64,000 nt of DNA from Bradyrhizobium sp. NDS-1. GTDB lineage: Bacteria > Pseudomonadota > Alphaproteobacteria > Rhizobiales > Xanthobacteraceae. The stretch is taken from positions 3,581,501 to 3,645,500 of the forward strand of contig NZ_CP136628.1 in the NCBI RefSeq assembly GCF_032918005.1, given 5' to 3'. The translations under genes and the position numbers were made by a program. Of the stretch, positions 1 through 8,324 are shown in pieces. Every line of letters starts with the position of its first letter. Within the stretch, counting starts at the first letter, position 1. A model generated the notes under the pieces. That model worked only from the letters and a program-made list of their open reading frames with translations, did no database searches and was not told the origin of the DNA.

Positions 1-2
1 GC

Positions 3-1274
3 GCGGGTGGCGCCGCAGTCCTGTGGGCCATCGTCGCAGTATCGCCCGTGCACGCCGACATGGCGGGACATGGCGGCGCCGTACGGGCGCTTGCTGTTTC
101 CCTCGATGGGAATGAGCTGTTGTCCGGCGGCTTCGACACAGCGGCCATTCGTTGGTCGCTGGAGACGGACGCGGCGGAGCAGGTGCTGCGGTATCATGCC
201 GATGCCGTCAATGCGGTCGCCTTCCTGAAGGACGGCCGCATGGTCACGGCAGGTGCCGATGCACGCATTGCGGTGTGGACGGTCGGTCGGCAGCAGCCGG
301 ACCGGGTGCTCGAGGGACATGAAGGGCCGATCGTCGCGCTGGCGGCTTCTCCCGAGGGGACGCTTCTCGCATCCGCTTCATGGGATCGCACGGTGCGGCT
401 GTGGTCGCTGTCGGACGGCACCTCGCGCGTGCTCGCAGGGCATTCGCAGAACGTCAACGGTGTCGCATTCACGCCGGACGGCAAGTTGTTGATCAGCGTC
501 GGGTATGATCTGACGATGCGCATCTGGCGTTTGCCAGGCGGTCAGCCCGAAATCGTGACCTTGCCGGCGGCGCTCAATGCCGTGGCCGTGGCGCCGGATG
601 GAGAGATCGTTACAGGCGCGGTCGATGGCATGGTGCGCATGCTGACCACGGACGGCAAGATCAGCGGCGAGGTCGCGGCCGGCACGACACCGGTGGTGGC
701 CGTGACGATCTCGGCGGACGGTGCCCTGGTTGCCGCGGCCGGCATCGGCGGCACGGTCGCCATCATCGACCGCAAGTCGCGCAGCCTGCTGCGAACGCTG
801 ATCGAGCCTCGGCTTCCGGTTTGGTCGGTCGCTTTCCTGCCAGATCGCGAGACGCTGATCACGGGTGGTGCGGACGGCAAGCTCCGGCGCTGGAATGCGC
901 GTACGGGCAACCCGATCGGCTCAGGCCAACCAGGCAAAGTGGCTGATCCGCTGGCGACCTATGCCGGCGATCACGGTGCGGAGGTATTTCGTGCGTGCGT
1001 TGCCTGTCACACGCTGTCGGACAAGGAGGTTCAGCGTGCCGGTCCGACGCTTGCGGGACTCTATGGCCGCAAGATCGCATCGCTCCCGGGCTACCGCTTC
1101 TCCGAAGCACTGAAGACGATGGACATCATCTGGACGCCGGAGACGGTCGCAAAGTTGTTCGAAGTCGGACCGAACACTTACACGCCGGGGACGAAAATGC
1201 CGGAGCAGCGCATCGGTTCGGCCGAGGATCGCCGCGCATTGACCGACTTCCTTGGCCGCGCCACGTCGCGGTAA
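3..1274 (+). CDS. WD40-repeat protein with C-terminal cytochrome c domain (5' partial)
   Basis: The frame is open to the left edge, and the residues before the GTG at 48 (AVLWAIVAVSPVHA) look like a signal-peptide core and cleavage site, so the true start lies outside the window. Counting from GTG 48, about 300 residues are WD40-type beta-propeller repeats (for example SASWDRTVRLW). A class I cytochrome c domain follows, with heme motif C317-V-A-C320-H321 and a likely axial methionine in GTKMPEQ (M384). Expected in the periplasm as an electron carrier or redox scaffold. It precedes a formate dehydrogenase locus, but a functional link is inference only. Confidence 0.85.
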   Translation, partial: AGGAAVLWAIVAVSPVHADMAGHGGAVRALAVSLDGNELLSGGFDTAAIRWSLETDAAEQVLRYHADAVNAVAFLKDGRMVTAGADARIAVWTVGRQQPDRVLEGHEGPIVALAASPEGTLLASASWDRTVRLWSLSDGTSRVLAGHSQNVNGVAFTPDGKLLISVGYDLTMRIWRLPGGQPEIVTLPAALNAVAVAPDGEIVTGAVDGMVRMLTTDGKISGEVAAGTTPVVAVTISADGALVAAAGIGGTVAIIDRKSRSLLRTLIEPRLPVWSVAFLPDRETLITGGADGKLRRWNARTGNPIGSGQPGKVADPLATYAGDHGAEVFRACVACHTLSDKEVQRAGPTLAGLYGRKIASLPGYRFSEALKTMDIIWTPETVAKLFEVGPNTYTPGTKMPEQRIGSAEDRRALTDFLGRATSR

Positions 1275-1281
1275 CCGCCTC

Positions 1282-1581
1282 TCAGATCGAGTCCCAATTG
1301 TCCATCGGGAGATCCCTCATCTCCGGATGCTGCTTGAGGATCTGAATGACGTCGATGACGGGATGCTCCTTCAGCGCTTCCGCAACGCAGTGATTGACGT
1401 ATTTCCGGCGCGACAGCCACGCGATTTTCTTGCCCTTGGCTTCGGCCTTGCAGGCGACAATGGCCTGTTTCACCGCGGTCTTTTGCGCCTTGGTCAGGGG
1501 AGGGGCGGCGGCTTCGGCTGATCCGCCGGCAACGGCAATCGAGATCATGCACGTCGACAGAGCTGCGATGAAACGAGACAT
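1282..1581 (-). CDS. Small exported hypothetical protein (99 aa)
   Basis: I do not recognise a family. Residues 1-24 form a typical Sec signal peptide (ALSTCMISIAVAGGSAEA). The mature part is about 75 residues, rich in Lys and Ala, with two cysteines (AIVACKAEAK and YVNHCVAEAL) that could form a disulfide. It lies 33 bp downstream of the iron-sulfur protein gene on the same strand, so the two are probably co-transcribed as a periplasmic or FDH-linked pair. A secreted small protein is well supported; its role is unknown. Confidence 0.75.
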   Translation of the reverse strand: MSRFIAALSTCMISIAVAGGSAEAAAPPLTKAQKTAVKQAIVACKAEAKGKKIAWLSRRKYVNHCVAEALKEHPVIDVIQILKQHPEMRDLPMDNWDSI

Positions 1582-1614
1582 GGTGATGCTTCCTTGGTTT
1601 CCGACCCTGCGAGA

Positions 1615-3708
1615 TTATCCGTTGTTGTCCTTGCCCTCGCGCTGGCGCAAATAGTCGTCCGTGGTGCGCGGTGGCGTTCGTTCGGGAACGCCCTTGAACG
1701 GATCGAATTGCTGTTCGCTCATGACGATGACGCGGCAGTCGGCACACATCCTGAGTGCCGCGACGCGCTTGTCGCCCGCCGGATACATCCAGTGCCGGCC
1801 TTCGAGCTTGGCGGCGATGCGGTCGATCGTGCTCTTGACGCCGAAGGCCGTGCCGCAGCGGACGCAGTGAGCGGGCTCTTCTTCCTTGATGATCACGGCG
1901 GAAGCGCGCGCCGCACGGAAATCGATCTGCGGCTTGAGGCTGATGACCTTCTCCGGACAGGTGCTCTGGCACAGGCCGCATTGCACGCAGGCATCCTCGA
2001 CGAATTTCAGCACGGGACGGTCGGGATCGTCGCGCAGCGCGCCGGTCGGGCAGGCCGAGACGCAAGAGAGGCACAGGGTGCAGCCGCCGGTATCGACACT
2101 GATCGCGCCGACCGGCGCTCCCGGCGGCAACGCGATCACGTCCACGGGTGTCGGCGCCAGGCGGTGCAGCTCGCTCAGTCCGAATCGCAAGAGGTCGCGC
2201 CGCTTGCCGACAGTCTTGAAGGTCGCGGGCGTCGCGACGGCGGCGAGCGTGCCGATCTCTGTCAGATGTCCGCTGAGCACATCAGGATCATCCGTTTCGA
2301 TCGTGGCGAGGCGACGGCCGGCAAATCCGAGACCGCTGAGGATGGCCTCGGCCATGCCGATCGTCTGCAACAATCCCGTCAAATCGTGCCGCGGCTTGGC
2401 ACGCAGCAAGAACCGCACCGCCGATACGCCATAAGCAAACGCGCCGACGACCGCCTCCAGTCCGAGCTGCGTGAGCTCGTTGAGGGCAAAGGGAAGCACG
2501 TTCGCCGGCAGGCCGTCGCCATGTCGCGCCAGGGCATCGATCAACGGCGTGCCGTGCGGGTTGTCATGAAGGAGCAGCACGGCATTCGTGCCGCCGGCCT
2601 CGTGGTAGGCGAGCAGCATGGCGCGAATGCGATGGAGCTGCGTATCGGCCGGCGGCTGCGTGTAGGCAGCCGCGCCGGTCGGGCACGCGGCGGCGCATTG
2701 GCCGCAGCCCGCGCAGATGTTCGGATCGATCGCGACATGATTGCCGGCGGGCGTGATCGCGCCGGTCGGGCAGAGGTCGAGGCAGCGATGGCATCCCGTG
2801 CGCTTCGAGCGCGAATGAGCGCAGAGACTGGGCGTCACGTCGACATATTTCGGCTTGTCGAAGCTGCCGACGAGGTCGCGCGCGGTCAGCACGGTGCGCA
2901 GTATCGCCGTCGGATCGTTCGGATCCGCGCGAAGATAGCCGTCGCGCAGCTCGTGGGCAGGAAATAGCGGCATCCCGCCGGAGAGATCGAGCACGATATC
3001 GCAGCGCGAGGTGACCCCGCTCCGCGCCGCGTCCAATACGAAGCGGTCACGCGAGGAGGGGCGGGGACGCGCATAATCGTCGATCGCAAGCTCGAAGGCG
3101 CCGAAATGTCCCTTCGCGGAGCGGATCGTTCCCTTCACGATCGGGAAGACCGTGGCTGTTGGCGGCACTATCCCGTCGAGCTGCTTCAACATCACCGTGA
3201 CGTCGAGGTGATCGGCAAGCAGGCGGCCGGCCTCGATCGCGGCCTCATCGCGCCCGTAGATCAGGACCACACCTTCGCTCGACAAGGTGACGAGCGGATA
3301 GTCCGGGATCGGGATGGACGCGGACGCGAGCAGGGCAGCCATTTTTGCTCCGGCTCGGGCGCTGTCGTGCGACCATCCCGCCGTCTCGCGAATGTTGACG
3401 AAGCTGATCGGCTCGGGGCGTTCGCCGGCCTCATCCGCGAATTGTGTCGCCTGTTGCGTGCAGGCGACCGTCAGTGCGCCGCCGGCGACGGCTGCCGCGC
3501 GGAAGTGATCGAGCTCGGTACCGCAGAGATGGCGGAAACCTCTGATCTCGCTGTTGGAACATCCGCGCTTGATCGCGGCCACGTCGAGACGCATCGTGTC
3601 TTCGCACGAGCAGATCAGGACGGTCTTCGAGGGCTGCTCCAGGTTAACCCCTCCGCCATTTGGACGACGACGACGGACTCGCGCCGCCCTTTCGTCTCGT
3701 ATAAACAT
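1615..3708 (-). CDS. Large 4Fe-4S ferredoxin-type protein of the formate dehydrogenase locus (697 aa)
   Basis: A cytoplasmic electron-transfer or maturation protein. Two ferredoxin-like modules, each with two [4Fe-4S] cysteine sets, are visible: CHRCLDLCPTGA and CAGCGQCAAACPTGA at about 305-345, and CTLCLSCVSACPTGA and CVQCGLCQSTCPEK at about 540-590. An N-terminal CSC motif (about residue 34) and a C-terminal CxxC...CADC pair (about 614 and 654, rubredoxin/zinc-ribbon-like) add further metal ligands. No signal peptide is seen. ATG 3708 is the only good in-frame start. It is divergent from the ligase-DUF operon, with almost no space between the two 5' ends. Genes like this commonly sit in FDH loci of alphaproteobacteria; the exact role is not established by the sequence. 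Confidence 0.85.
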   Translation of the reverse strand: MFIRDERAARVRRRRPNGGGVNLEQPSKTVLICSCEDTMRLDVAAIKRGCSNSEIRGFRHLCGTELDHFRAAAVAGGALTVACTQQATQFADEAGERPEPISFVNIRETAGWSHDSARAGAKMAALLASASIPIPDYPLVTLSSEGVVLIYGRDEAAIEAGRLLADHLDVTVMLKQLDGIVPPTATVFPIVKGTIRSAKGHFGAFELAIDDYARPRPSSRDRFVLDAARSGVTSRCDIVLDLSGGMPLFPAHELRDGYLRADPNDPTAILRTVLTARDLVGSFDKPKYVDVTPSLCAHSRSKRTGCHRCLDLCPTGAITPAGNHVAIDPNICAGCGQCAAACPTGAAAYTQPPADTQLHRIRAMLLAYHEAGGTNAVLLLHDNPHGTPLIDALARHGDGLPANVLPFALNELTQLGLEAVVGAFAYGVSAVRFLLRAKPRHDLTGLLQTIGMAEAILSGLGFAGRRLATIETDDPDVLSGHLTEIGTLAAVATPATFKTVGKRRDLLRFGLSELHRLAPTPVDVIALPPGAPVGAISVDTGGCTLCLSCVSACPTGALRDDPDRPVLKFVEDACVQCGLCQSTCPEKVISLKPQIDFRAARASAVIIKEEEPAHCVRCGTAFGVKSTIDRIAAKLEGRHWMYPAGDKRVAALRMCADCRVIVMSEQQFDPFKGVPERTPPRTTDDYLRQREGKDNNG

Positions 3709-3809
3709 TATCCATCGGGAAGAAAAGGAAAGCGGAGAACGGTCTGTCCTCGACCTTAGTCAGCCACGTTTCCCTGGCGGAACCGATTCACCTGCCGCCG
3801 CCGTTCACA

Positions 3810-4499
3810 TTGGTGCGGCTGCGCGAGAGTGGCGACGCTTTTGCCCACGCATGCCGCATTGCACCGGAGAGTGGCGCCGGGACGCTCGTCTATGTCGGCC
3901 GCTTCGACCTGGCGGAGTTCGCGGTGGTGCTCGAGCCGGCCGAGCCGCTGCGCAGCGCGCGGCGCGCAATCTACGCCGGCATGGTCGCGCTCACTGATGC
4001 CTTGCGCGCCTACGCGCCGCCGAGCAAGCCCATCACGATCGGTTGGCCGGACGCGGTCAGGATCGACGGAGGCTTGATTGGCGGCGGGCGCTTGGGTTGG
4101 CCTGTCGCGGCCAATGAGGAGGCGGCGCCGCCATGGCTGGTGTTCGGCGCGATGATCCGGACGGTCGCCATGAACGACGAGGAGCCGGGTGTCCATCCGC
4201 TTGCCTCGGCGCTCGACCAGGAGGGCTTTGGCGAAACTGGTGCGGCGCAGATCACCGAGAGTTTTGCCCGGCACCTGATGCTGGCGTTCGACGGCTGGCG
4301 GGCCGATGGCTTTGACGGCGTCGCGCGCGAATATCTGTCCCGCATGCCGCGCGAACGGCAGACCGTCCAGCGCATCGACGATGACGGTGATCTCCTCACG
4401 CGCCGGATCGGGGCGGGCACGATTGAACGTCGCAACCTCGTGCCGGCGCTCGCGATCCCGTCCTGGTTCGATCCGGCGCTCGGAGGTCCGCGGCGATGA
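3810..4499 (+). CDS. Biotin/lipoate A/B protein ligase-like protein
   Basis: Resembles the BPL_LplA_LipB_2 family (biotin/lipoate ligase fold): conserved-looking stretches are GAGTLVYVGR, FAVVLEPAEPL, ITIGWPDAVRIDGG and GGGRLGWP. First gene of a run of five whose ends overlap by 4 nt each, so all are probably translationally coupled. Whether it acylates a partner or has lost that activity cannot be told. The 5' end is uncertain: the first conventional start is TTG 3810, but the in-frame sequence PPPFTLVRLRE, which looks like family N-terminus, begins upstream at about 3795. No ATG, GTG or TTG exists between the stop at 3702 and 3810; CTG 3744 or CTG 3774 are alternatives. Confidence 0.8.
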   Translation: MVRLRESGDAFAHACRIAPESGAGTLVYVGRFDLAEFAVVLEPAEPLRSARRAIYAGMVALTDALRAYAPPSKPITIGWPDAVRIDGGLIGGGRLGWPVAANEEAAPPWLVFGAMIRTVAMNDEEPGVHPLASALDQEGFGETGAAQITESFARHLMLAFDGWRADGFDGVAREYLSRMPRERQTVQRIDDDGDLLTRRIGAGTIERRNLVPALAIPSWFDPALGGPRR

Positions 4500-5035
4500 A
4501 GCTCCTGCGGACCATCGCGCTCGATCCTTCCGATACATTCGTGTTCGACGCGGCGGCGGAGCCGGGCGAATGGGCCGTCTCCGGTGCCTTCCGCTTCTGG
4601 GATTGCGATGCGGCGACGCTCGAGGGCAAGGCGCGCGCGGCGTTTCGCGGCGGTTTCCTCGGGGTCCAATCCTGGGGCTGGTCGACGCTGGCGCAGATCG
4701 TTCCGGCGACCGAGGACGATTATCGCAGCCTGGTCGATCTCCTGGCCAGGCAACTCGTCGATCGCTTCGGTGCGCCGGACGTGGCGACCGCGAAGGCGGC
4801 GGCAGAAGAGGAGGTGGCGTTCTCCCAGTCGCTTTGCAGCCATCCGATCAGCTCGCTTATTGCAGTGCACCGCGCGGTGAGCGAGGGCGAGGTCCGCGAG
4901 TCTTTCCGCCGGCTGCAACTTCGCGAGGGGCAGGGACACGGCAAGGCCTTCTCGTTCATGGAAATGGAGGATGAGGTCGAGCCTGACAGCAGTCTCAGGC
5001 TTGTGGATCTGGGCCGGGGACCAACTGTCAGATGA
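4496..5035 (+). CDS. DUF6505 family protein (FDH-locus accessory)
   Basis: A 179-residue soluble protein with no signal peptide or membrane segment. By content (DPSDTFVFDAAAEPGEWAVSG, FRFWDCD) and position I assign it to DUF6505, a family met beside formate dehydrogenase genes in Bradyrhizobium-type genomes; this is recognition from memory. The ATG overlaps the preceding stop (ATGA) and its own stop overlaps the next start, so it is a middle gene of the ligase-DUF operon. Function unknown; a cofactor-insertion or maturation role is inference from context. Confidence 0.75.
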   Translation: MKLLRTIALDPSDTFVFDAAAEPGEWAVSGAFRFWDCDAATLEGKARAAFRGGFLGVQSWGWSTLAQIVPATEDDYRSLVDLLARQLVDRFGAPDVATAKAAAEEEVAFSQSLCSHPISSLIAVHRAVSEGEVRESFRRLQLREGQGHGKAFSFMEMEDEVEPDSSLRLVDLGRGPTVR

Positions 5036-6039
5036 ACGATTTCTGGATCGCCTGCGGCCATCATCTGCTCGATCGCGACGAGGGTGGCGGACTTCGTGTC
5101 ACCGATGAATTCCTCAAGGCCTATTTTGCCCGCCCCGAATTGATGCCGCCGGAGGATGCGTGCCCGGTCGAACGCCGGTTGCACCGCGAGCTGCTCGCCG
5201 ATCCGCGTCAGGCGGTCGGCGCCGACGAGATTGCCGCGCTTGTCGACCCCGATGCCCGGGAGAACTGGCAGTTCGTGCTGGGGTTTCGCGATCTGTTGTT
5301 GCGGCATCCGACGCTCGAAGCCGCTTATCTCGCGTCGGTACGATCCGGCGGGGGTAACCTTCCGCCGCTCTTCGTCAACCAGCTCCTGCACGTCATTCTG
5401 CGTAACGCGCTCGACGGCTGCGACGATCCGTTCGTGCTGCGCGCGGCCGAGCTGTTCTTCCGGATTCAGCGGGTCCTGCCGCATGAACAGGCCGTGCTGC
5501 TCGGCGACGAGGAGGTCGTGGGCGGCCGGAGCCCGACCCCGGTGCTGTCCCTGATGTCGATGCTGGGAGCCACCACCGATGCGGTGGTCGACGTGCTGAG
5601 CGAAGAGAATGCCGACGCCTATTGGCAGCGCAGCGACCAGTTCGACATGGCTCTCGACCTCACGGCCGGCGGACGCGGACCGGTTGCGCTGGCACAGGTG
5701 ATGACGCGCTGGATATCTCATCTGCTCGGCATCGACGTCATGATTGAGCCGCTGCGCGCGCTGAAGGACGAAAAGCTCACCTGGTATGTCGGGCTCGACG
5801 CCGACGCCACCAGGCTCGGGGACCGCCTCTGGCACGGCGAGGAGCTCGACCAGCGCAGCGCCGACCGGGTGCTCGCACTGTTCCGGCTGACCTTTGCGGA
5901 CTCGAGCCGCGCGCTCGACGATGTCAGGGGCGAGCCGGTCTACTTGATCTTGTCGATGACGGCGGACCAGAAGGTTCGGTTGAAACCGCAGAATCTGCTG
6001 ACCGGACTACCGGTGAAGGGCCCGGAGATGGCGACATGA
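5032..6039 (+). CDS. DUF6352 family protein (FDH-locus accessory)
   Basis: A 335-residue, mostly helical soluble protein beginning MNDFWIACGHHLLD, which I associate with DUF6352. No export signal. Third gene of the overlapping run (ATGA at both ends). Nothing in the sequence identifies catalytic residues, though an early Cys-Gly-His-His motif could bind a metal. Its constant placement beside the DUF6505, DUF3305 and DUF3306 genes and the dehydrogenase subunits suggests a dedicated assembly factor; the biochemical role is not known to me. Confidence 0.75.
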   Translation: MNDFWIACGHHLLDRDEGGGLRVTDEFLKAYFARPELMPPEDACPVERRLHRELLADPRQAVGADEIAALVDPDARENWQFVLGFRDLLLRHPTLEAAYLASVRSGGGNLPPLFVNQLLHVILRNALDGCDDPFVLRAAELFFRIQRVLPHEQAVLLGDEEVVGGRSPTPVLSLMSMLGATTDAVVDVLSEENADAYWQRSDQFDMALDLTAGGRGPVALAQVMTRWISHLLGIDVMIEPLRALKDEKLTWYVGLDADATRLGDRLWHGEELDQRSADRVLALFRLTFADSSRALDDVRGEPVYLILSMTADQKVRLKPQNLLTGLPVKGPEMAT

Positions 6040-6551
6040 GCCCTGCGGCGCGGCCCTTATTGTCGATTGCCATCGGTGTCGTGGTCGAGCGGCGCAAGGC
6101 CGATTCGCCTTGGGTCGATTTCGTCTGGCGCGCGATTGCTGTTTTGCCGGACGAGCCGGACACGCGACCCTGGACCTTGCTGCGCGAGCAGGAGGGCTCG
6201 ACCCTGTTCTACGCCGGGCGTGGGACCGTAGATCTCTATCCATCCGAGACGGCGCGCTATCGCGACAATCTGGCTTCCGGTCATCCGAGCATATGGACCG
6301 TGCTGTCGCCTTCGGAGGGCGTGTGGCCCTATGCGGTCGCCGCGGTGACCGCCGATCCCGCGGAGGGCGAGGGCTTTACCGAAGCCGCCGACAATCTCGT
6401 CGAAGCGGTGCCGATGCCCGAGGTGCTGCGCGAGGCAATTGAAAGCTTCGTGGCCGAACACCATGTCGAGCGGGAATTCGTCAAACGCAAGCGGCGCCGC
6501 GCCGACCCGGAGGCGCTGGCGCGGCGCGAACATGAGGGCGGACAGGAATGA
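6036..6551 (+). CDS. DUF3305 domain protein (FDH-locus accessory)
   Basis: A 171-residue soluble protein with the features I associate with DUF3305: IAIGVVVERRKADSPWVDFVWR near the start, FYAGRGTVDLYPSETARYRDNL in the middle, and a basic Arg/Lys tail (VKRKRRRADPEALARR). The start overlaps the DUF6352 stop, and the stop overlaps the start of the DUF3306 gene. DUF3305 and DUF3306 usually occur as a pair in formate dehydrogenase clusters. Function unknown; tight coupling implies the two products act together, which is inference. Confidence 0.82.
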   Translation: MSPAARPLLSIAIGVVVERRKADSPWVDFVWRAIAVLPDEPDTRPWTLLREQEGSTLFYAGRGTVDLYPSETARYRDNLASGHPSIWTVLSPSEGVWPYAVAAVTADPAEGEGFTEAADNLVEAVPMPEVLREAIESFVAEHHVEREFVKRKRRRADPEALARREHEGGQE

Positions 6552-7159
6552 GCGAGGAGGAGTTCCTTGCACGTTGGTCCCGCCGCAAGCGCGATTCGCG
6601 AGCGGAGCCGGCTAAGCCTGCTGCGGCGCAGCCCGCGCCGCCTTCCGCGGTCAATGACGACGAGAGCGAGCTCGATCTCTCGAGCCTGCCGTCGATCGAC
6701 GAGATCGATGCTGCGACCGACATCACCGCGTTCTTGCGCAAGGGAATCCCGCAGGACCTGGGTCGTGCGGCTCTTCGCCGCGCTTGGGCCGCCGATCCTG
6801 CCATTCGCGACTTCGTCGGTCTCGCGGAGAACGCCTGGGACTTCAACGATCCGACCGCGATGCCCGGGTTTGGGCCATTGGATTGTTCCTCGGAGGAACT
6901 GGCCGCACTCGTCGACCGGATCGTCGGCGGCGTGCGTGAGGCGGCGCAGTCTCTCCCCGAAGCGTCAATCGAAACGGCGAATTCTTCGGCGCAATTTCAT
7001 CAAGCCGATGCGATAGCTCCATCCGACGTCGCGAAGTTGCCGGATGAGACGAAGCGGCCGCCAGTCCCTGTTGCAGTGCAGCCAACGGCGGCAGAGAGAT
7101 TCGCGGATCTCGCTGAGCCTGTCAGGCCGCGAACGCATGGTGGTGCACTGCCGCGCTGA
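6548..7159 (+). CDS. DUF3306 domain protein (FDH-locus accessory)
   Basis: A 203-residue protein matching DUF3306 in character: N-terminal EEFLARWSRRKRDSR, an acidic linker (DDESELDLSSLPSIDEID), then LRKGIPQDLGRAALRRAWAAD and WDFNDP. The C-terminal third is low-complexity and probably disordered. It is the last member of the overlapping run and is followed by a 136-bp gap before the TorD-type chaperone gene, so a separate promoter for the downstream structural genes is possible. Probable FDH maturation partner of DUF3305; mechanism unknown. Confidence 0.82.
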   Translation: MSEEEFLARWSRRKRDSRAEPAKPAAAQPAPPSAVNDDESELDLSSLPSIDEIDAATDITAFLRKGIPQDLGRAALRRAWAADPAIRDFVGLAENAWDFNDPTAMPGFGPLDCSSEELAALVDRIVGGVREAAQSLPEASIETANSSAQFHQADAIAPSDVAKLPDETKRPPVPVAVQPTAAERFADLAEPVRPRTHGGALPR

Positions 7160-7295
7160 GCGAATAGACCAAAGACTATAGGGCCAGGCTATGAGCAGGC
7201 GATTGACGGTCCGCGGAACCACGATTACGCTTCGCCTAGTGCTTTGTAAAAAATAACAATATTCAGCAGACGGGACTCTTGGATGGGAGGTCCAC

Positions 7296-8072
7296 GTGCG
7301 TGATGACGGGCTTGAACGCGCGATCGATGCCGCAGGCGGCATCGCTCAGCTTGCGCGCAAAATAGGCATCAGCCAGCCCTCCGTCTCGACTTGGTCCCGC
7401 GTGCCCGCACAACGGGTGATTGCAGTCGAAAACGCCACCGGTGTTTCTCGCAACGACCTGCGCCCCGATCTCTACGAACAGGCCATGCCCGCAGAACCCC
7501 TCGATCCCGTCGATGCCGCGCGCGGACGGGAATATGCATTGTTGGCGACGTTGCTGTCCGCGCCGCCGTCGAAACGATTGCTGGAACAGCTCGCTGCATT
7601 GGCCGGTGACGCAACGCCGCTCGGGCGTGCGCATGCCGCGCTCGCCGACGCCGCCGCAAGCGCAGCCCCAAGTCAAGTCGAGCGGGAATATTTCGATCTG
7701 TTCGTCGGGCTCGGTCGCGGCGAATTGCTTCCCTACGCGTCCTACTATCTCACGGGATTCCTCAACGAACGGCCGCTGTCGCGCCTGCGCGCAGACATGG
7801 CTGCGCTCGGCATCGAGCGGATCGTCAACAATTCCGAGCCCGAGGATCATGCCGCGATCCTGTGCGAGATCATGTCGGGCCTTGCCGACGGCTGCCTGGA
7901 TGCTTCGCCCGAGGCTCAGCGCGCCTTCTTCGACAAGCACCTGTCGCCCTGGATGGGGCGGCTATTCGCAGACATGGAGAGCGCCGACAATGCGCGCTTC
8001 TATCGCGCCGTCGGTGCGCTCGGCCGCACCTTCATCGAGATCGAGACGGAAGCATTCACATTCGCCAATTGA
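7296..8072 (+). CDS. HTH-TorD fusion: putative formate dehydrogenase chaperone
   Basis: A 258-residue two-domain protein. Residues 1-60 resemble a YdaS/Cro-type helix-turn-helix (AAGGIAQLARKIGISQPSVSTWSRVPAQRV). Residues about 75-255 are a TorD/DmsD-type all-helical chaperone (REYFDLFVGLGRGELLPYASYYLTG and the later EPEDHAAILCEIM). TorD-family proteins bind the twin-arginine signals and apo-forms of molybdoenzymes until cofactor is loaded. The GTG start has a strong GGGAGG site upstream (about 7283). It directly precedes the TAT protein and the catalytic subunit. The fused HTH suggests either feedback control of the fdh genes or a repurposed fold. Confidence 0.88.
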   Translation: MRDDGLERAIDAAGGIAQLARKIGISQPSVSTWSRVPAQRVIAVENATGVSRNDLRPDLYEQAMPAEPLDPVDAARGREYALLATLLSAPPSKRLLEQLAALAGDATPLGRAHAALADAAASAAPSQVEREYFDLFVGLGRGELLPYASYYLTGFLNERPLSRLRADMAALGIERIVNNSEPEDHAAILCEIMSGLADGCLDASPEAQRAFFDKHLSPWMGRLFADMESADNARFYRAVGALGRTFIEIETEAFTFAN

Positions 8073-8101
8073 TCGACGCGCGTCGGTCCGGGAGAGATGC
8101 G

Positions 8102-8311
8102 ATGAGTGACGAGACGAAAGCAAAGGTGGGACGCCGCGACTTCCTTCGCCAGGTCGGCATCGGCACGGTCGGCGCCGGCGCGACGCTTGCGACACCGCTG
8201 GTTGGCTCGGCGCAGGCGGACAGCGAGAACAACGATGAGAAGCGCAAGGCGCGCTACAAGGAATCCGATCACGTGAAGACGTTCTACCGCGTCAACCGTT
8301 ATCCGGCCTGA
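8102..8311 (+). CDS. Formate dehydrogenase region TAT-target small protein (69 aa)
   Basis: A 69-residue protein made almost wholly of a twin-arginine leader: GRRDFLRQVGIG followed by a weakly hydrophobic stretch and an Ala-x-Ala site, then a short charged tail ending VKTFYRVNRYPA. This fits the formate_TAT family found immediately before FDH catalytic subunits. ATG 8102 follows a GGGAGAG site. The open frame extends left to 7862, but that part overlaps the chaperone gene and is not coding. Its job is unknown; suggestions include a small subunit or escort of the exported complex. Confidence 0.85.
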   Translation: MSDETKAKVGRRDFLRQVGIGTVGAGATLATPLVGSAQADSENNDEKRKARYKESDHVKTFYRVNRYPA

Positions 8312-8324
8312 GAGGAGGCTGCTC

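Noticed and set aside
7160..7295. FNR/FixK box before the HTH-TorD gene
   Set aside because: I looked for TTGA-N6-TCAA or close variants in the gap and found none, although the gap is AT-rich and may hold a promoter.
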